From Lepidostoma basale (lineage: Eukaryota > Arthropoda > Insecta > Trichoptera > Lepidostomatidae), in assembly GCA_022606425.2 (NCBI GenBank), contig JAHDVF020001331.1:1-64000 (forward strand): DNA of 64,000 bases. Direction: 5' to 3'. Shown one piece after another: positions 1 through 9,939 of this stretch (position 1 is the first letter of the stretch; each line of letters opens with the position of its first letter). The notes beneath the pieces are model-generated. The model was not told the origin of the DNA. It ran no database searches and worked only from the letters and a program-made list of their open reading frames with translations. A program made the translations under genes and the position numbers.

Positions 1-1
1 T

Positions 2-1322
2 CATCTGCGCCCGCCGACAGCGGGGCTTCCGCAACAGCCGACCTCACCACGCCGTGTCCGAGCAGGAGCACGGACCGAGGATGAGGACCAACCGTCTTCG
101 ATCTCTACCCAGGACACCGTCCGCCTGCTCCGCAAGGAGCTGCGGAGGCGCGAGCGGGAGGTCGAGAGATACGCTGCACAGATGGAAGATCTTCAGGCTT
201 CACTGCGTGCACTCACAGGACGAGCGCCGCCAGCAGGAATGACCGCTCCCGGCCCAGGCGGGCCGGCACAAGCAGGTCAACCGCGGCAGGATCCAACGCC
301 GTTCATGCCCGGACAGCAGACCCGGGCCGGCGCGCCGGCGCCCGGCCGAGACGGCCCGGCCCACACCGGCGCGCAGTGGAGGCATGGCGACCCCACATCA
401 CAGGAGGACAGGGCGCAGTACCACGATGACGCACCCGTGCCCGGCGCACCAAGCCTGGCGCCAGGTGCGCAGTGGGAACAAGCAGATCCTACTCCGAGCG
501 GCTGGGCGCGGCCTTACGACCCGCGTTCAGCTCCCGAACGAGCGCTGCCACTGGGGATGACACCATCCGGTTACAACGGACCGGCACAGGCGTGTCAACC
601 GCGGCAGGTGCCGCCAGCACTCACCCACCAGGAGCCCGGACATCAGCACCATGCAGACGCGTCAGGCGCGCATTGGAGCAGAACGGATCCGACTCCGAGC
701 AGCAGGGTCCCATCATACGACCCCTATGCTGCTGAGCGCAGGATGCAGGACCACAGCAGCGCGCCCGCGCCCGGCCCGAGGGCCCCGGCGCCGGCCGACA
801 CGCGGTGGGGACCCACGCAGCCTGTGCAGAGCGGCGAGGAGCGGAGCAGCCACGGGCGCTCCGCCAATCGAGAGGAGCCGCACTACAACGCCGCGCCCGG
901 CCTACAAGGCCCGGCGCCGGACAACACACGCGGGTACGCGGCCGGCACACACGCCCCGCCACCCCGCATGGACGGAGCGCCGATGCAGGCGCTTTGGCCC
1001 CCAGTGAGCGGTGGAACGGACGAGTCACTCGCCCGCCTGACCGCCTTGATGGAGAGGGCTGAAGCCAGGAGCCTCAACGATGGCCCTTCCCACTCAACCG
1101 AACAGGGGAACCAAATGACGGCCTTCCTCGCCAGACAGTCCATGGCGAAGGACCTTCTCAACTTCGCCGGCGACCCCCTGGACTGGCCGGGCTGGCAGGC
1201 CCAATTCTGGTCGTCTACCACCACCTGCAAGATGACCAAGGCGGAGAACCTGATGCGACTTCAGCGCGTACTCGTCGGGAAGGCGCGGGGAGCAGTAGCA
1301 AGCCTTCTTTTGGACCCGGAGC
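2..1322 (+). pseudogene. BEL/Pao-type retrotransposon Gag, truncated at both ends
   Basis: The frame is open from base 2, so the protein starts outside the window; the first ATG in frame is at 182. Around 110-230 it encodes an Arg/Glu-rich stretch that looks like a coiled coil (RLLRKELRRREREVERY). A long Pro/Gly/Ala-rich low-complexity middle follows. The C-terminal part (about 1150-1315) has NFAGDPLDWPGWQAQFW and then NLMRLQRVLVGKARGAVASLL, which matches the DUF1759-type Gag core of BEL/Pao elements (FxGDPLxWPxF ... LxRLxxxLxGxA). Homology stops at about 1320, where the downstream GC-rich repeats begin. The ORF runs on to 1624, but that tail reads through unrelated repeat DNA. No protease, RT or integrase follows. 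Family assignment is fairly secure; function is lost. Confidence 0.7.
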
Positions 1323-1992
1323 ACGCTTGCCGACTCCGGCCGCAAGCGGTCGACCTCGCTCAGTGCTCCGACAAGTGCAGTGCCGTTTCGACCCGCTCTC
1401 GCTCGCCACACAGGGCGCACAGTCGAGTGCGCCAGCCGCATTCTCATTCGCTTGCCGGCTCCGGCCGCAAGCGGTCGACCTCGCTCAGTGCTCCGCTAAC
1501 GCCGAACGCCGCTACCGAAACAGTTCGCCAAGTCGAGCGCAGTCGAGTGCGCACAGTCGCAACTCCTGCCTCACTCGCTCGCCGATCCCGGTCGCTAGCT
1601 CGCAAACTGTTACACGCCGCGTAGAGCGCAGTCGAGCGCGCTTAGCCGCGACTCCTGCCTCCGCCGCGTCGCTCAAGTTACTCACGGACGGGAGACCTGC
1701 CGAGACGTTCCACCTGAAAGAAGAGTAGGGTCCGTCTCGGCCGACCTCGTGTCCGTGTACTCCTACACACACCGCTGCGGTCGAGGGCGCTTAGTCGCCA
1801 CTCCCGCATCCCACCAACACGCGAGCCACCACGCAGTGCAAAGACCACGTGCTCCGCTGCCTGCCGCCCCAGCCACGTGCCCACGATCGACAAAAGTAAG
1901 TCTCTCTCACCTGTTATTCACAGTTGTCACTCCTTCCACCCTCAATCTCTTTTATCTCACTAACCACCTCTCTCTTCCCCACCCCCGCCATC
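1323..1992 (+). promoter_or_regulatory. GC-rich tandem-monomer 5' region of the jockey-like element
   Basis: A 46-base segment at 1325-1370 recurs almost exactly at 1450-1495 (125-base period). A second motif, GCAGTCGAG-GCGC followed by ACTCCTGCCTC, recurs in degraded form near 1540, 1630 and 1776. The stretch sits directly before ORF1 and starts where Gag homology ends, so I read it as the 5' UTR of the LINE, made of degenerate monomers that may serve as an internal promoter. The promoter role is inference from position. Confidence 0.5.
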
Positions 1993-3663
1993 ATGAGGAC
2001 CGAAGCCCCCTCCGCCCTAAGCGCTTCTGCCCAGGAAGAATTAGAGGCTTACATTCAAGCGACTCTCAATTCTCCCAATCCCATCTTCACATCTGTAGAC
2101 ATCCTCCGCCTAGGAGAAATAGTCCTACGCTCAAAGGGACTCGACTCCCTAATTAATATAATCAACACACCGAGTAACCGCTCCCTCAGCCCCGTCTTTA
2201 AACGCCCCTACAACCCTCCCCCAGGCTCCATCGCCCCCACCCCACCCCACCCTAAACCAACCATGATACCCACCCCCACCACCAAACCGGCCGCCCCGTC
2301 CGCCCCCCTCCCCACCAACCAAGCTCCTCCCCCTAAGGCCACCCCTCGCGCCGCCTCAAAAGCGCCCCTGTCACGAACCACCTCCCCCTCTCCCTCGCGC
2401 TCCGACAAGCCTCCCACAACAATGGAGTGGGAGGTCGTGCGGGGCGGGAGGAAGAGGAAGACGTCTATCCCGAACCCAGAAATCCCTCGAATTCCCTCGC
2501 CCCCCGCCAAGAAAACCTCAACCTCAACCACAACAAACTCCAGACCCTCTTCGCCTGAACCCTCTACCTCCGCCCCCTCACCAGCACCCGCCCCCCCAAC
2601 CACCGACTTCCTGGACATCCGTCAGAAAAATATCCCCCCAATCATGATCCATAAGGATGGATCTGACTGGGCTAAGATCCGCCAAGCCCTCTCGAACAAG
2701 GACATATCCTTCACCGCCAAAAACAGCGGTGAATACTACAAAGTCTCCCTGGAAACTCCCAGGTCCCACCTAGCCGCCACCAAACTCCTAGAGTCCATGG
2801 AAGTAAAATTCCACACATTCCACTCCCCCCAGGACAAACCACTGAAAGTGGTTATCCGGGACGTCCCCGAATCAATCCCAACGGAGCAGATACTCCACCA
2901 CATCTGCGAGCTGGGCTTCCCTGCCCTCAAAGTCCTGAGGATGAAAGGGGGCCCAGAGCGCACACCCATCCCACTTATCCTCGTGGAGCTGGAGAGGTCC
3001 CCCGAGGGCAAGAAAATCTTCACGGATCTGAAGGAGATCCTCAACTTCACCATCAGGGTGGAATCCCCAAAATCCACCACCAAAACGGGGCAGTGCTTCC
3101 GCTGCCAAAAATTTGGCCACTCTTCTTCCGGCTGCCACGCGGACGCTAGGTGCGTGAAGTGTGGGCAACCGCACTTGACCGCCGAATGCCGCAAGCCGCG
3201 CGACACCCCCGCCAAATGCGCACTCTGCGCCGGTCCTCACCCGGCAAACTTCAAAGGGTGCCCGAAACGCCCCCCTGCCAAAGTCTCCTCCCCACCTCCC
3301 CCACCCCACACACATCCCACACCACCCACAAACGCTCCTGCATGGCGTACACGATCTCCGTCAACTTCCCCACCAACCACCTACGACTTCAACCAATACC
3401 CCCCCCTACCCTCCCGTAACCGTCGACCCCACAGGCAGCCCGTCCCTAGCCACAACATCCCGTCTATCATGGACCTTCCCTGGCCCCTCCCGCACTACGC
3501 ACCACACCCCAACAGATCGAACACAACCCCATCCACCCCCGCTAACCGACCCCATCCTCACCCCCCGAGCGACATCTACTCCTCGCTCCTCCATCAAATT
3601 CAAAACCTAGCCACCAAGGTAGCTCAGCTATCCTCCTCACATTACCCACATCATCCACAATGA
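1993..3663 (+). CDS. Jockey-clade LINE ORF1 (Gag-like RNA-binding protein)
   Basis: A 556-residue protein that would bind element RNA and form the ribonucleoprotein. I chose the ATG at 1993; an in-frame ATG at 1924 adds 23 hydrophobic residues and is less likely. The first half is Pro/Ser/Thr-rich and probably disordered. Residues about 270-365 resemble the PRE_C2HC domain. Three zinc knuckles follow: C368-C371-H376-C381 (CX2CX4HX4C), C387-C390-H394-C399 (CX2CX3HX4C) and C409-C412-H416-C423 (CX2CX3HX6C). This triple pattern is typical of jockey-clade ORF1. A second Pro-rich tail ends at a TGA that overlaps the ORF2 ATG as ATGA. The frame is intact over its full length, suggesting a fairly young insertion. 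Confidence 0.85.
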   Translation: MRTEAPSALSASAQEELEAYIQATLNSPNPIFTSVDILRLGEIVLRSKGLDSLINIINTPSNRSLSPVFKRPYNPPPGSIAPTPPHPKPTMIPTPTTKPAAPSAPLPTNQAPPPKATPRAASKAPLSRTTSPSPSRSDKPPTTMEWEVVRGGRKRKTSIPNPEIPRIPSPPAKKTSTSTTTNSRPSSPEPSTSAPSPAPAPPTTDFLDIRQKNIPPIMIHKDGSDWAKIRQALSNKDISFTAKNSGEYYKVSLETPRSHLAATKLLESMEVKFHTFHSPQDKPLKVVIRDVPESIPTEQILHHICELGFPALKVLRMKGGPERTPIPLILVELERSPEGKKIFTDLKEILNFTIRVESPKSTTKTGQCFRCQKFGHSSSGCHADARCVKCGQPHLTAECRKPRDTPAKCALCAGPHPANFKGCPKRPPAKVSSPPPPPHTHPTPPTNAPAWRTRSPSTSPPTTYDFNQYPPLPSRNRRPHRQPVPSHNIPSIMDLPWPLPHYAPHPNRSNTTPSTPANRPHPHPPSDIYSSLLHQIQNLATKVAQLSSSHYPHHPQ

Positions 3664-6445
3664 CTCCTCCAGCCCAACCGACAGATCTCCAGGTAGCATT
3701 TTGGAACGCCAACGGCACCCTACGTTCAACCCGCCTGGAGATAACCAATTTCCTAAACACCCACGCCCTAGACGCCCTCCTAATCTCCGAAACCCATCTC
3801 AAACCCAGCCATCGTTACTCCATCCCCAACTACAGTATTTACCGCCTCGATCGCACCACCGAGAGAGGTGGCGGAGTGGCCATCCTAATAAAACGCTCCC
3901 TCCAACACTGCTTCTCCCCGACCGCATCCACTGAAAACCTAGAAACCGTCGCAGTGGTCATCCAAACCCGCTTCTCCGGCCCCCTAAAACTAATCTCCTG
4001 CTACTCCCCTCCCAAAAAGTCAATCATCGTCTCCGAAATGGACGACTTACTAGCAGAAAAAATCCCAACTATCATCGCGGGGGACCTCAATGCCAAGCAT
4101 GGGGCCTGGCACAGCCGCCGTCGCAACACCAAAGGCGTTGCACTCTTCAACTATTCCATCGCCAAACCCATCTCCATCGACGCCCCCAACGAGCCAACCC
4201 TCCACCACAACAGATCCCACACCTCAGATGTAATAGACATCATAATCAAAAAAGACTTCTTTCGCCCATATCACCTGCAAGTGGCAGACGAACTTTCTTC
4301 CGACCACCTCCCAGTCCTACTCACCATATCCGACGATCCCCTTCCCCAATTTTCCCTAGCTCCCACTAGGAAAAAAGTAGACTGGCGCTCCCTCCCCGAA
4401 CACATCCAAGAAACGATCAGGGTCCCCACCTCCATTCCTGACGAAGACTCCCTAAACCGGGCTACGTCCGAACTGACGCAAACCATCCAAGACGCCATCA
4501 ACAGAGCCACCTCCACAGTGAAGAATGATCCCAAAAGACCCCTCCTTCCCGATAGAATCCTAAACCTAATCAAAACAAAAAACAGAGCGCGAAAGAGGTG
4601 GCAGCGCTCTGGTAACCCCCTAGACAAGTCTTCCCTCAACAGACTCATCCGCGAAGTTAAGCAGGAGATTTCCGACCTCCAAAACGACCGCTGGATGGAA
4701 TTCATCTCCTCCCTAAACGAAGAAAATCACGAGTTCTGGAAACTCACTAGAACACTCCGCAGTCCGTTCGCTAGAATCTCCCCGCTCCTCGGTCCGAACG
4801 GACTAACGTACTCCCCTGCAGAAAAAGCAGGGACATTCTCATCCAGCCTGACTGACCAGTTCACCACCAACAACTCCCACGACGACCCCGGATTCGTAGC
4901 TCACATAGAAACCCAAGTAAAAGCACTCCTAAGCGAAACCCCTCCCGAACCCATCAAATTCACATCCCCCTCCGAAATAAAACAAACCATCGCCACCCTG
5001 AACCCCCGAAAGGCTCCCGGCCCCGACCTCCTCACTAACAAGCTCCTCAAATCCCTCCCCCCCAAGGGCATCAGCGCCCTAACCGCAATCTTTAACGCCG
5101 CACTCAGACTCGCACCTTCCCAGACCCTCTCAAGTTAGCAGACGTCATCCTTATCCCAAAGCCAGGCAAAGACCACCACCTTCCCGAAAACCACCGTCCC
5201 ATCAGCCTCCTCCCCTGCACCGGAAAACTTCTCGAAAAAATCATACTCACAAGACTCAAAACACATCTTCACGAACACAAGATCATCCCGCACTTCCAAC
5301 ACGGCTTCCGAGATAACCACTCCACACTCCACCAACTTCTTCGCGTCACAGAACACATCACCCTAGGCTTCAACACAAAAAAACATACAACCTTCTTCTC
5401 GCTAGACGTTAGCAAAGCGTTTGATAGAGTCTGGCACGACGGCCTGCTCTACAAAATGTCCAAATTCTCAATCCCACTTTCCATGATCCAGCTAGTCTCC
5501 AGCTACCTCACAAACCGCGAATTCCAAGTTAAACTAGGCCAAATAAAGTCTACTAAATGCCCCATAAGGGCAGGAGTCCCCCAAGGGTCCGTCCTGGCCC
5601 CGACCCTCTTTAACATCTACACCAGCGACATCCCCCCACCACTCGACCCCAACACTCACATCGCCCTATTCGCCGACGACACAGGCATTTTTTCCAGTTC
5701 TAAGAGCGCGCGCCTCGCCACCGAGAGAGTCCAGAGACAGGCCGTAGTACTCGAACAATGGTGCAAGAACTGGAGAATCACAATAAATCCCAGCAAAAGT
5801 GCAGTCACCCTCTTCTCAAGAAGCCGACCCCGCAGTCTCCTTCCCGATATCCAAATGTTCGGCCAAACAGTCCCCTGGTCAAATTCAATAACCTACCTCG
5901 GAGTCACCTTGGACTCCAAGCTAACATGGGAAACTCACACCCAAAATAAACTAAAATCGGCAAACCGTGTGCTAAACGCTCTCCTTCCCATGCTAGGACG
6001 AAACAGTTCACTCTTCATAAGAAACAAACTCCTCATCTACAAAACAATCGTAAGACCGATAATAACATATGCATCCCCCATCTGGGGCTACGCGGCCTCT
6101 TCGCACACACGCCGCCTCCAAATCTTCCAGAACAAGGTCTTACGATTAATTCTTCGAGCTCCCAGGTGGAGCAGAATATCACAACTTCACCTAGAGGCGG
6201 GACTCCCGACCCTAGATAAGTACATCCTCTCACTAGCCGAACGTTTCTACCAGGGAGTTGCAACTCACCCCAACCCTGGCATCAAAGAATCCTCTAACTA
6301 CCCTCCAGATAGGCTTTTTAAACATAAGCGCCCAAAACAGATCCTCCTACAAAGCGCTACTTCGGGGCACCCACCACCTTCACAACCACCCCCCTCCATT
6401 CCGAACACACCACCACAACCTAGCACCCCCCCAGAACCGCCATAA
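3660..6445 (+). pseudogene. Jockey-clade LINE ORF2: AP endonuclease + reverse transcriptase, one frameshift
   Basis: Residues 1-225 are an APE-type endonuclease: N16/N18, E44 in SETHL, D142 and N144 in GDLNAKH, D190 in SDVIDI, and D215-H216 in SDHLPV. The RT follows, with LNPRKAPGPD near 5000, LPKPGK-type finger residues after 5130, SLDVSKAFDRVWH near 5400, PQGSVLAP near 5580 and the catalytic FADD at 5669-5680. The C-terminal KLLIYKTIVRPIITYASPIWG block is typical of jockey/F/X elements. The frame breaks at about 5112-5117, where the first segment runs into a stop at 5136-5138. Homology resumes one base back in another frame, consistent with loss of a single base. Otherwise no stops are seen and total length (about 928 codons) is normal for the clade. 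It nicks target DNA and reverse-transcribes element RNA in the nucleus; this copy cannot make full-length protein without frameshifting. Confidence 0.88.
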
Positions 6446-6600
6446 TCAAACCTCCGCCACCACCCCCCACCCTCCCAACACCCCACTCCACTAACATATA
6501 ACACCCTCAAAACCCATCAATGACAACTCCAACAGGTGAGGGAGCAATAGCCCTCGGGCTGACTCTCCCGACAACACAGACCAATGATGATGATGAGAGC
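6446..6600 (+). mobile_element. 3' UTR and probable 3' end of the jockey-like element
   Basis: After the ORF2 stop comes a C/A-rich stretch, then a GC-richer block containing a CCCTCGGGC / CTCTCCCGAC pair and a short (GATGAT)n run at about 6584-6597. I take this run as the microsatellite-type tail. No polyA signal or clear target duplication is visible, so the boundary is approximate. Confidence 0.5.
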
Positions 6601-6840
6601 AAATCAGTGCATGCCTAGAGCCTGCCAAGAGCATCAGTTGAAAATAGCCTTTATAAAGGCTGAGCCCTCGCACACCCCACTTCGCATCACGCTTCACTCT
6701 CTACCGATCGCCGACTAAATATAACTTGCTTATTATTTTTTCGCCCGCTTTCGGTACGAGAGTTAAGTAGCATCACGCCCCTTTCCCCGTGGACTACATC
6801 GGAGACGAGCAGCAGTCGGCGCCACAAATAAAAAATTACA
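6601..6840 (+). repeat. LTR-like or promoter-like sequence
   Basis: TATAAA at 6652-6657 and AATAAA at 6827-6832, in a block that can be delimited as TG...CA (ending ATTACA at 6840). It is followed by a GGGACG...CGTCCC snapback. The spacing of TATA and polyA signals resembles a short LTR, possibly from the BEL/Pao element whose gag lies upstream. I see no second copy in the window, so this is tentative. Confidence 0.3.
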
Positions 6841-6884
6841 GGGACGTCCAGTGCGTCCCGTACAAAGACGATTCTGAAGAGATT

Positions 6885-7075
6885 ACATTGAGAGAATGGA
6901 TCCAGCAAGAATTTCTAAGATCGTGATGCACGAGACTCCAGAGGGCCGTTTACCATCAGGACAACCACCAAAGAGATGGAGAGAAGGCTGGTCGTTTTCA
7001 TCATAGGAAGAAAGTTGATATCCGCATAAACAAATCGCAAGATCTACAATCAGAAGAAGAAGAAGAATAATGTAG
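6885..7075 (+). mobile_element. GAA LINE 3' end
   Basis: Encodes ERMDPARISKIVMHETPEG then GQPPKRWREGW and a broken tail (KQIARSTI), ending in AGAAGAAGAAGAA. The pattern (hydrophobic block, GxPPKRW, (GAA)n tail) recurs at 18306-18490 and 52626-52990. Confidence 0.6.
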
Positions 7076-7104
7076 AAGAAGCTAGAGAGTATAAAAATTT
7101 GGTT

Positions 7105-7165
7105 TAATTACACTGAGGAAGGGCTTGTATCCCGAAACATGTTTGTTAAAAGTGTTGTGAAATCA
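7105..7165 (+). repeat. Penelope-type repeat end with hammerhead-like motif
   Basis: CTGAGGA (7113-7119), one extra base, GGG...CCC hairpin (7121-7133), then GAAAC (7134-7138) and ATGTT. CTGANGA-hairpin-GAAAC is the hammerhead core layout reported in Penelope-like elements. No ORF of that class is present. Confidence 0.4.
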
Positions 7166-7185
7166 CTTTTGCTGCACTTTTAACC

Positions 7186-7290
7186 ACATCGGGTGGTGGT
7201 CTAGGGGACAGAACGCTTGACTCCTGATTCAGGTGACATGGGTTCAAGCCATGATACGACCCGTTCTTTCATCATAATAATGAACTAAAT
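7186..7290 (+). mobile_element. tRNA-derived SINE head or decayed tRNA-like sequence
   Basis: GTGGTCTAGGGG resembles an A box, and CATGG-GTTCAAG-CCATG is a perfect T-arm-like hairpin (5-bp stem, 7-base loop, B box GTTCAAG). A 5-bp anticodon-like stem is also possible, but its loop is 8 bases and the acceptor ends do not pair. A SINE head is likelier than a working tRNA gene. Confidence 0.45.
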
Positions 7291-7417
7291 TTTGCCTATA
7301 TTGAAGATTGTAAAATTAATTCTTATATCATTGATTTAAATCTATGGTATTTTTATAGAAAAAAATCCCAATGTTTTCAATAAGGTATTCAAATGTTATA
7401 AATTATATTCATAATCA

Positions 7418-7500
7418 GCCGTCTGTCATCCACTGCTGAATGTAGGCCTCTCCCAAAGCACGCTACCGCCCCCTATCCATTGGATAGGGGGCGGACATTA
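7418..7500 (-). mobile_element. LINE 3'-end fragment with a perfect palindrome
   Basis: CATCCACTGCTGAATGTAGGCC is the antisense of a common insect LINE C-terminus (KVQQWTT-type); a related piece is at 30437-30478. It ends in a 14-bp perfect inverted repeat, 7466-7479 and 7481-7494, around a single central base. Confidence 0.5.
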
Positions 7501-7529
7501 TATGTTATTATATTATATTTTAGACACAT

Positions 7530-7745
7530 AGCCCGGAGAGATTAGAACAACCTTGAAAAGCTTATCATCATGGGCAAAGTGGAGGGATGGCGTTCACAGG
7601 GACGACCACCGAGCCGCTGGTCCGATCAAATCAGGGATCTGACTGGCCTCTCATTAACTGCAGCCTGGGGACTGACGGGTGACAGTAGCGCATGGCGTGC
7701 CATGGTCAATGGTATACAGGATGGAAACGACCCTCAATCATGAGT
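7530..7745 (+). mobile_element. LINE C-terminal fragment (PPSRWSDQIRDL family)
   Basis: One open frame encodes KLIIMGKVEGWRSQGRPPSRW and then SDQIRDLTG...AAWGLTGDSSAWRAMVNG, with a stop at about 7741. A second, frame-broken copy is at 18625-18785. The GRPPxRWSDxI signature is common to RTE-like reverse transcriptase C-termini. Confidence 0.6.
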
Positions 7746-8086
7746 AATGCGTTGAGAAGAATATTCAAATGTGAATCCACAACACAGAGTATAGACAAGC
7801 ATAGAAAAAAATGGGTTTTTAAAAATACCACTCTCCACCTATGAGCAGACTATTGGCCTGAACATGGTCAAACACTGAGGCATACATGTTTGTTATTCGC
7901 TTGTTCCAACCACCTCAACAGCCAAAATTATTTGACGCAAACACTACAAGACTCGGTGAACAGGTGTTTGTGTATGATAGACGAAAAAAATCTATTATCT
8001 ATCAGTCAGACTTAACCCGCTGTGGGTCTAATGGGGTAAAAAAGATTTAACTCACTCATTAGTGGACATAAACATTTTTTTCTGAG

Positions 8087-8700
8087 ATGGTCAAACATTT
8101 TATCGAATCTGACAGAAAAGACAGAATATTTTTAAATATAATTAACAACAGCAGTAAATTAAGCAAACTAGAAGCATTGGTAATTCTCAAGTCGGTGAAA
8201 TTGGAGGAAAACAACACTGCGAACGAAATATTCCACTTTCCTGCTTATCGGACTAACTACGCTCGGAGTGTAGCGGTGTATCGGACGTGCGACATGTACA
8301 ATAAGTGCTTTAATAACATCGAGGTGTTCCATCTTAATGAAAGTGATTTTTAAAAAATGATTGGAGCAACCCTTCGGGGCGAATGAAACTAGCTACTTTT
8401 TCTTTTATTGTCTTTTTATTTTTTTTTACATTTTAAAATTATATTTCATCTTTAATTATTCATTATTACTAGTACTACTAGTTTCCTCTTTAACTTATCA
8501 AGTGTTACTTTATTCTTCTTCTTATATATTTAACCTTATGTCAGTTGTTATATAATATTTGTGGTAGCATGTAATTGGCCTTGTTTTGTTGTCTCTGTGT
8601 GTTTATATTCATATTCTGTAATTGGTGTTTGTTACCCTCAATAATAATAATAAAAAAAAAAATATATATATATATAAAAATTAAAATTAATAATCAGTTT
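8087..8700 (+). mobile_element. TAA LINE: C-terminal coding end and 3' UTR
   Basis: An 88-residue frame (8087-8353) ends in YRTNYARSVAVYRTCDMYNKCFN-like sequence, the typical C-terminus of a LINE (RTNYAxxSxxxRxxxxYN). The 3' UTR contains GGTAGCATGTAATTGGCC and ends with a (TAA)n/A-rich tail near 8640-8690. The same 3' UTR is at 51024-51400 (antisense) and, diverged, at 32285-32660. Confidence 0.65.
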
Positions 8701-8707
8701 CCGCAAT

Positions 8708-8960
8708 TTATTATTATTATTTTGTTGAATCGCTCTTTACATCATGACAGCATGAGCCAAATCGATGTAAAGGGTATTTATTATATCTATCATAGTGATT
8801 CTCGTGACATGTGGTAGCTAATCTATCGCCATTTTATTGTGACGTGAATTCTACACCAGACCAAAGACAATGTGAGAATCACACTGCCCTCGCCGGGAAT
8901 CGAATCCGGAACCTTCGGGGTGGCAGTCAATGCACTTACCACTCGGCCACGAAGGTCGTC
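8708..8960 (-). mobile_element. tRNA-derived SINE, full-length copy
   Basis: On the minus strand: GACGACCTTCGTGGCCGAGTGG (A box near 8938-8949), B box GATTCGATTCC (near 8897-8907), a body with TTTGGTCTGGTGTAGAATTC and CATGTCACGAGAATC, and a (TAA)n tail at the low-coordinate end. It closely matches 55975-56231 and 57091-57336. Confidence 0.8.
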
Positions 8961-9150
8961 AACTCCTTTCTACTCTCTCCTTCTCCTTAATTACCCTTTC
9001 TACTTTAAGTCTTCCAAGCTCCCATTCTCAATAATAATCTGTATGTATATAAAGGACTAAGATTGCAATAGTGTCACCAGTTTGTCGCTGGAAAAGTTTC
9101 GAAACCGGGCGCTGTCGAAATAAAGATTAAAATGGAAGTAATTAAAAAAC

Positions 9151-9508
9151 ATTAACTAACTACCTAACTAACTAACCATCACGCCGTCTACCCGAAGGGT
9201 TAAGCAGAATGAATGGACTGCCACACTTTTCTTTCCTGACATATTTCTCTCGCTTCCTCAACATTCAAACATGTCATGCACGCGCGTCAATTTCTCTGAC
9301 TTCTTACATGGCCGACATTCAATATTTGATTTATTTGATCGTGCCACGTTTTCCTTGGTCTTCTTCTATTTCTAGTTCCATTTACATCGTTAACATATAA
9401 TTTTTTTACCATTTTTTCTTCATTCATTCTTTCCATATGTCCAAACCATCTTAATGATCCTTTCATTATTTTGTTCATAACACCATCATCGCACCGCATT
9501 CACTTGTA
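9151..9508 (-). mobile_element. TTAG LINE, 5'-truncated copy
   Basis: Starts (in + coordinates) with repeated CTAA units, then the antisense of GGCGTGATGG, the terminal hairpin, and coding sequence for MNKIMKGSLRWFGHMERMN ... RNRRRPRKTWHDQINQ. The 3' coding end has several differences from the consensus. Ends abruptly at an A-rich junction. Confidence 0.75.
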
Positions 9509-9734
9509 AAAAAAAGTTTTATTTCATTATTATATTAACTTTATAATAGTCACAATTAACTTTACAATAGTTAATTGTGACACGTAATGCGTTTGTACTG
9601 TTTTGCTGTTAAAATTATATTAGTTTTATCGTTTTCATAAAGAATTTTGACAGGTGTAAAAATATTTTTTTCATTTGTTCCAATGAATAATTTCTTCAAT
9701 ATTATTTTTAAGTTCTTGCTGGTTAAGTGCCTAA

Positions 9735-9935
9735 TTACAGCTAATTTAAAAAACGGTGGATACGTGTAACATAAATTAAACAAACACAAAAGTCCGGATC
9801 GTCCATGTCAACATGTGCAACATCGAAAAAAACATTATGTGCTAAATTAAAAAAAACGGTGGATTCGTGGAACATAAATTAAATAGACAATATGAGCACC
9901 ATCTAAAAAGTACATTTTGTGTTAAATTATTTTTA
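9735..9935. repeat. Short degenerate tandem repeat
   Basis: Two consecutive units of about 100 and 80 bases both begin GCTAA(A)TTAAAAAACGG and share TGGAACATAAATTAAA-type sequence (9743-9785 and 9843-9887). A third start (GTTAAATT) follows at about 9920. Confidence 0.5.
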
Positions 9936-9939
9936 TTTT

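Noticed and set aside
621..1028. 135-codon antisense ORF and overlapping sense ORFs in the gag region
   Set aside because: GC-rich DNA keeps all frames open; the gag frame is the only one with recognisable motifs.
2208..2618. 136-codon antisense ORF rich in Gly/Glu/Val
   Set aside because: It is the complement of the Pro/Thr-rich low-complexity part of jockey ORF1; no independent signal.
7187..7262. Functional tRNA gene
   Set aside because: The T-arm is perfect, but the anticodon loop has 8 bases and the acceptor stem does not pair; it fits a SINE head.
8361..8817. Two hydrophobic ORFs that look like small membrane proteins
   Set aside because: They are translations of the AT-rich LINE 3' UTR and its tail; the same DNA recurs non-coding at 51024-51400.
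9151..9175. TTAG repeats as insect telomeric (TTAGG)n
   Set aside because: The unit is 4 bases (TTAG/CTAA), short, and always at the 3' end of the same LINE.
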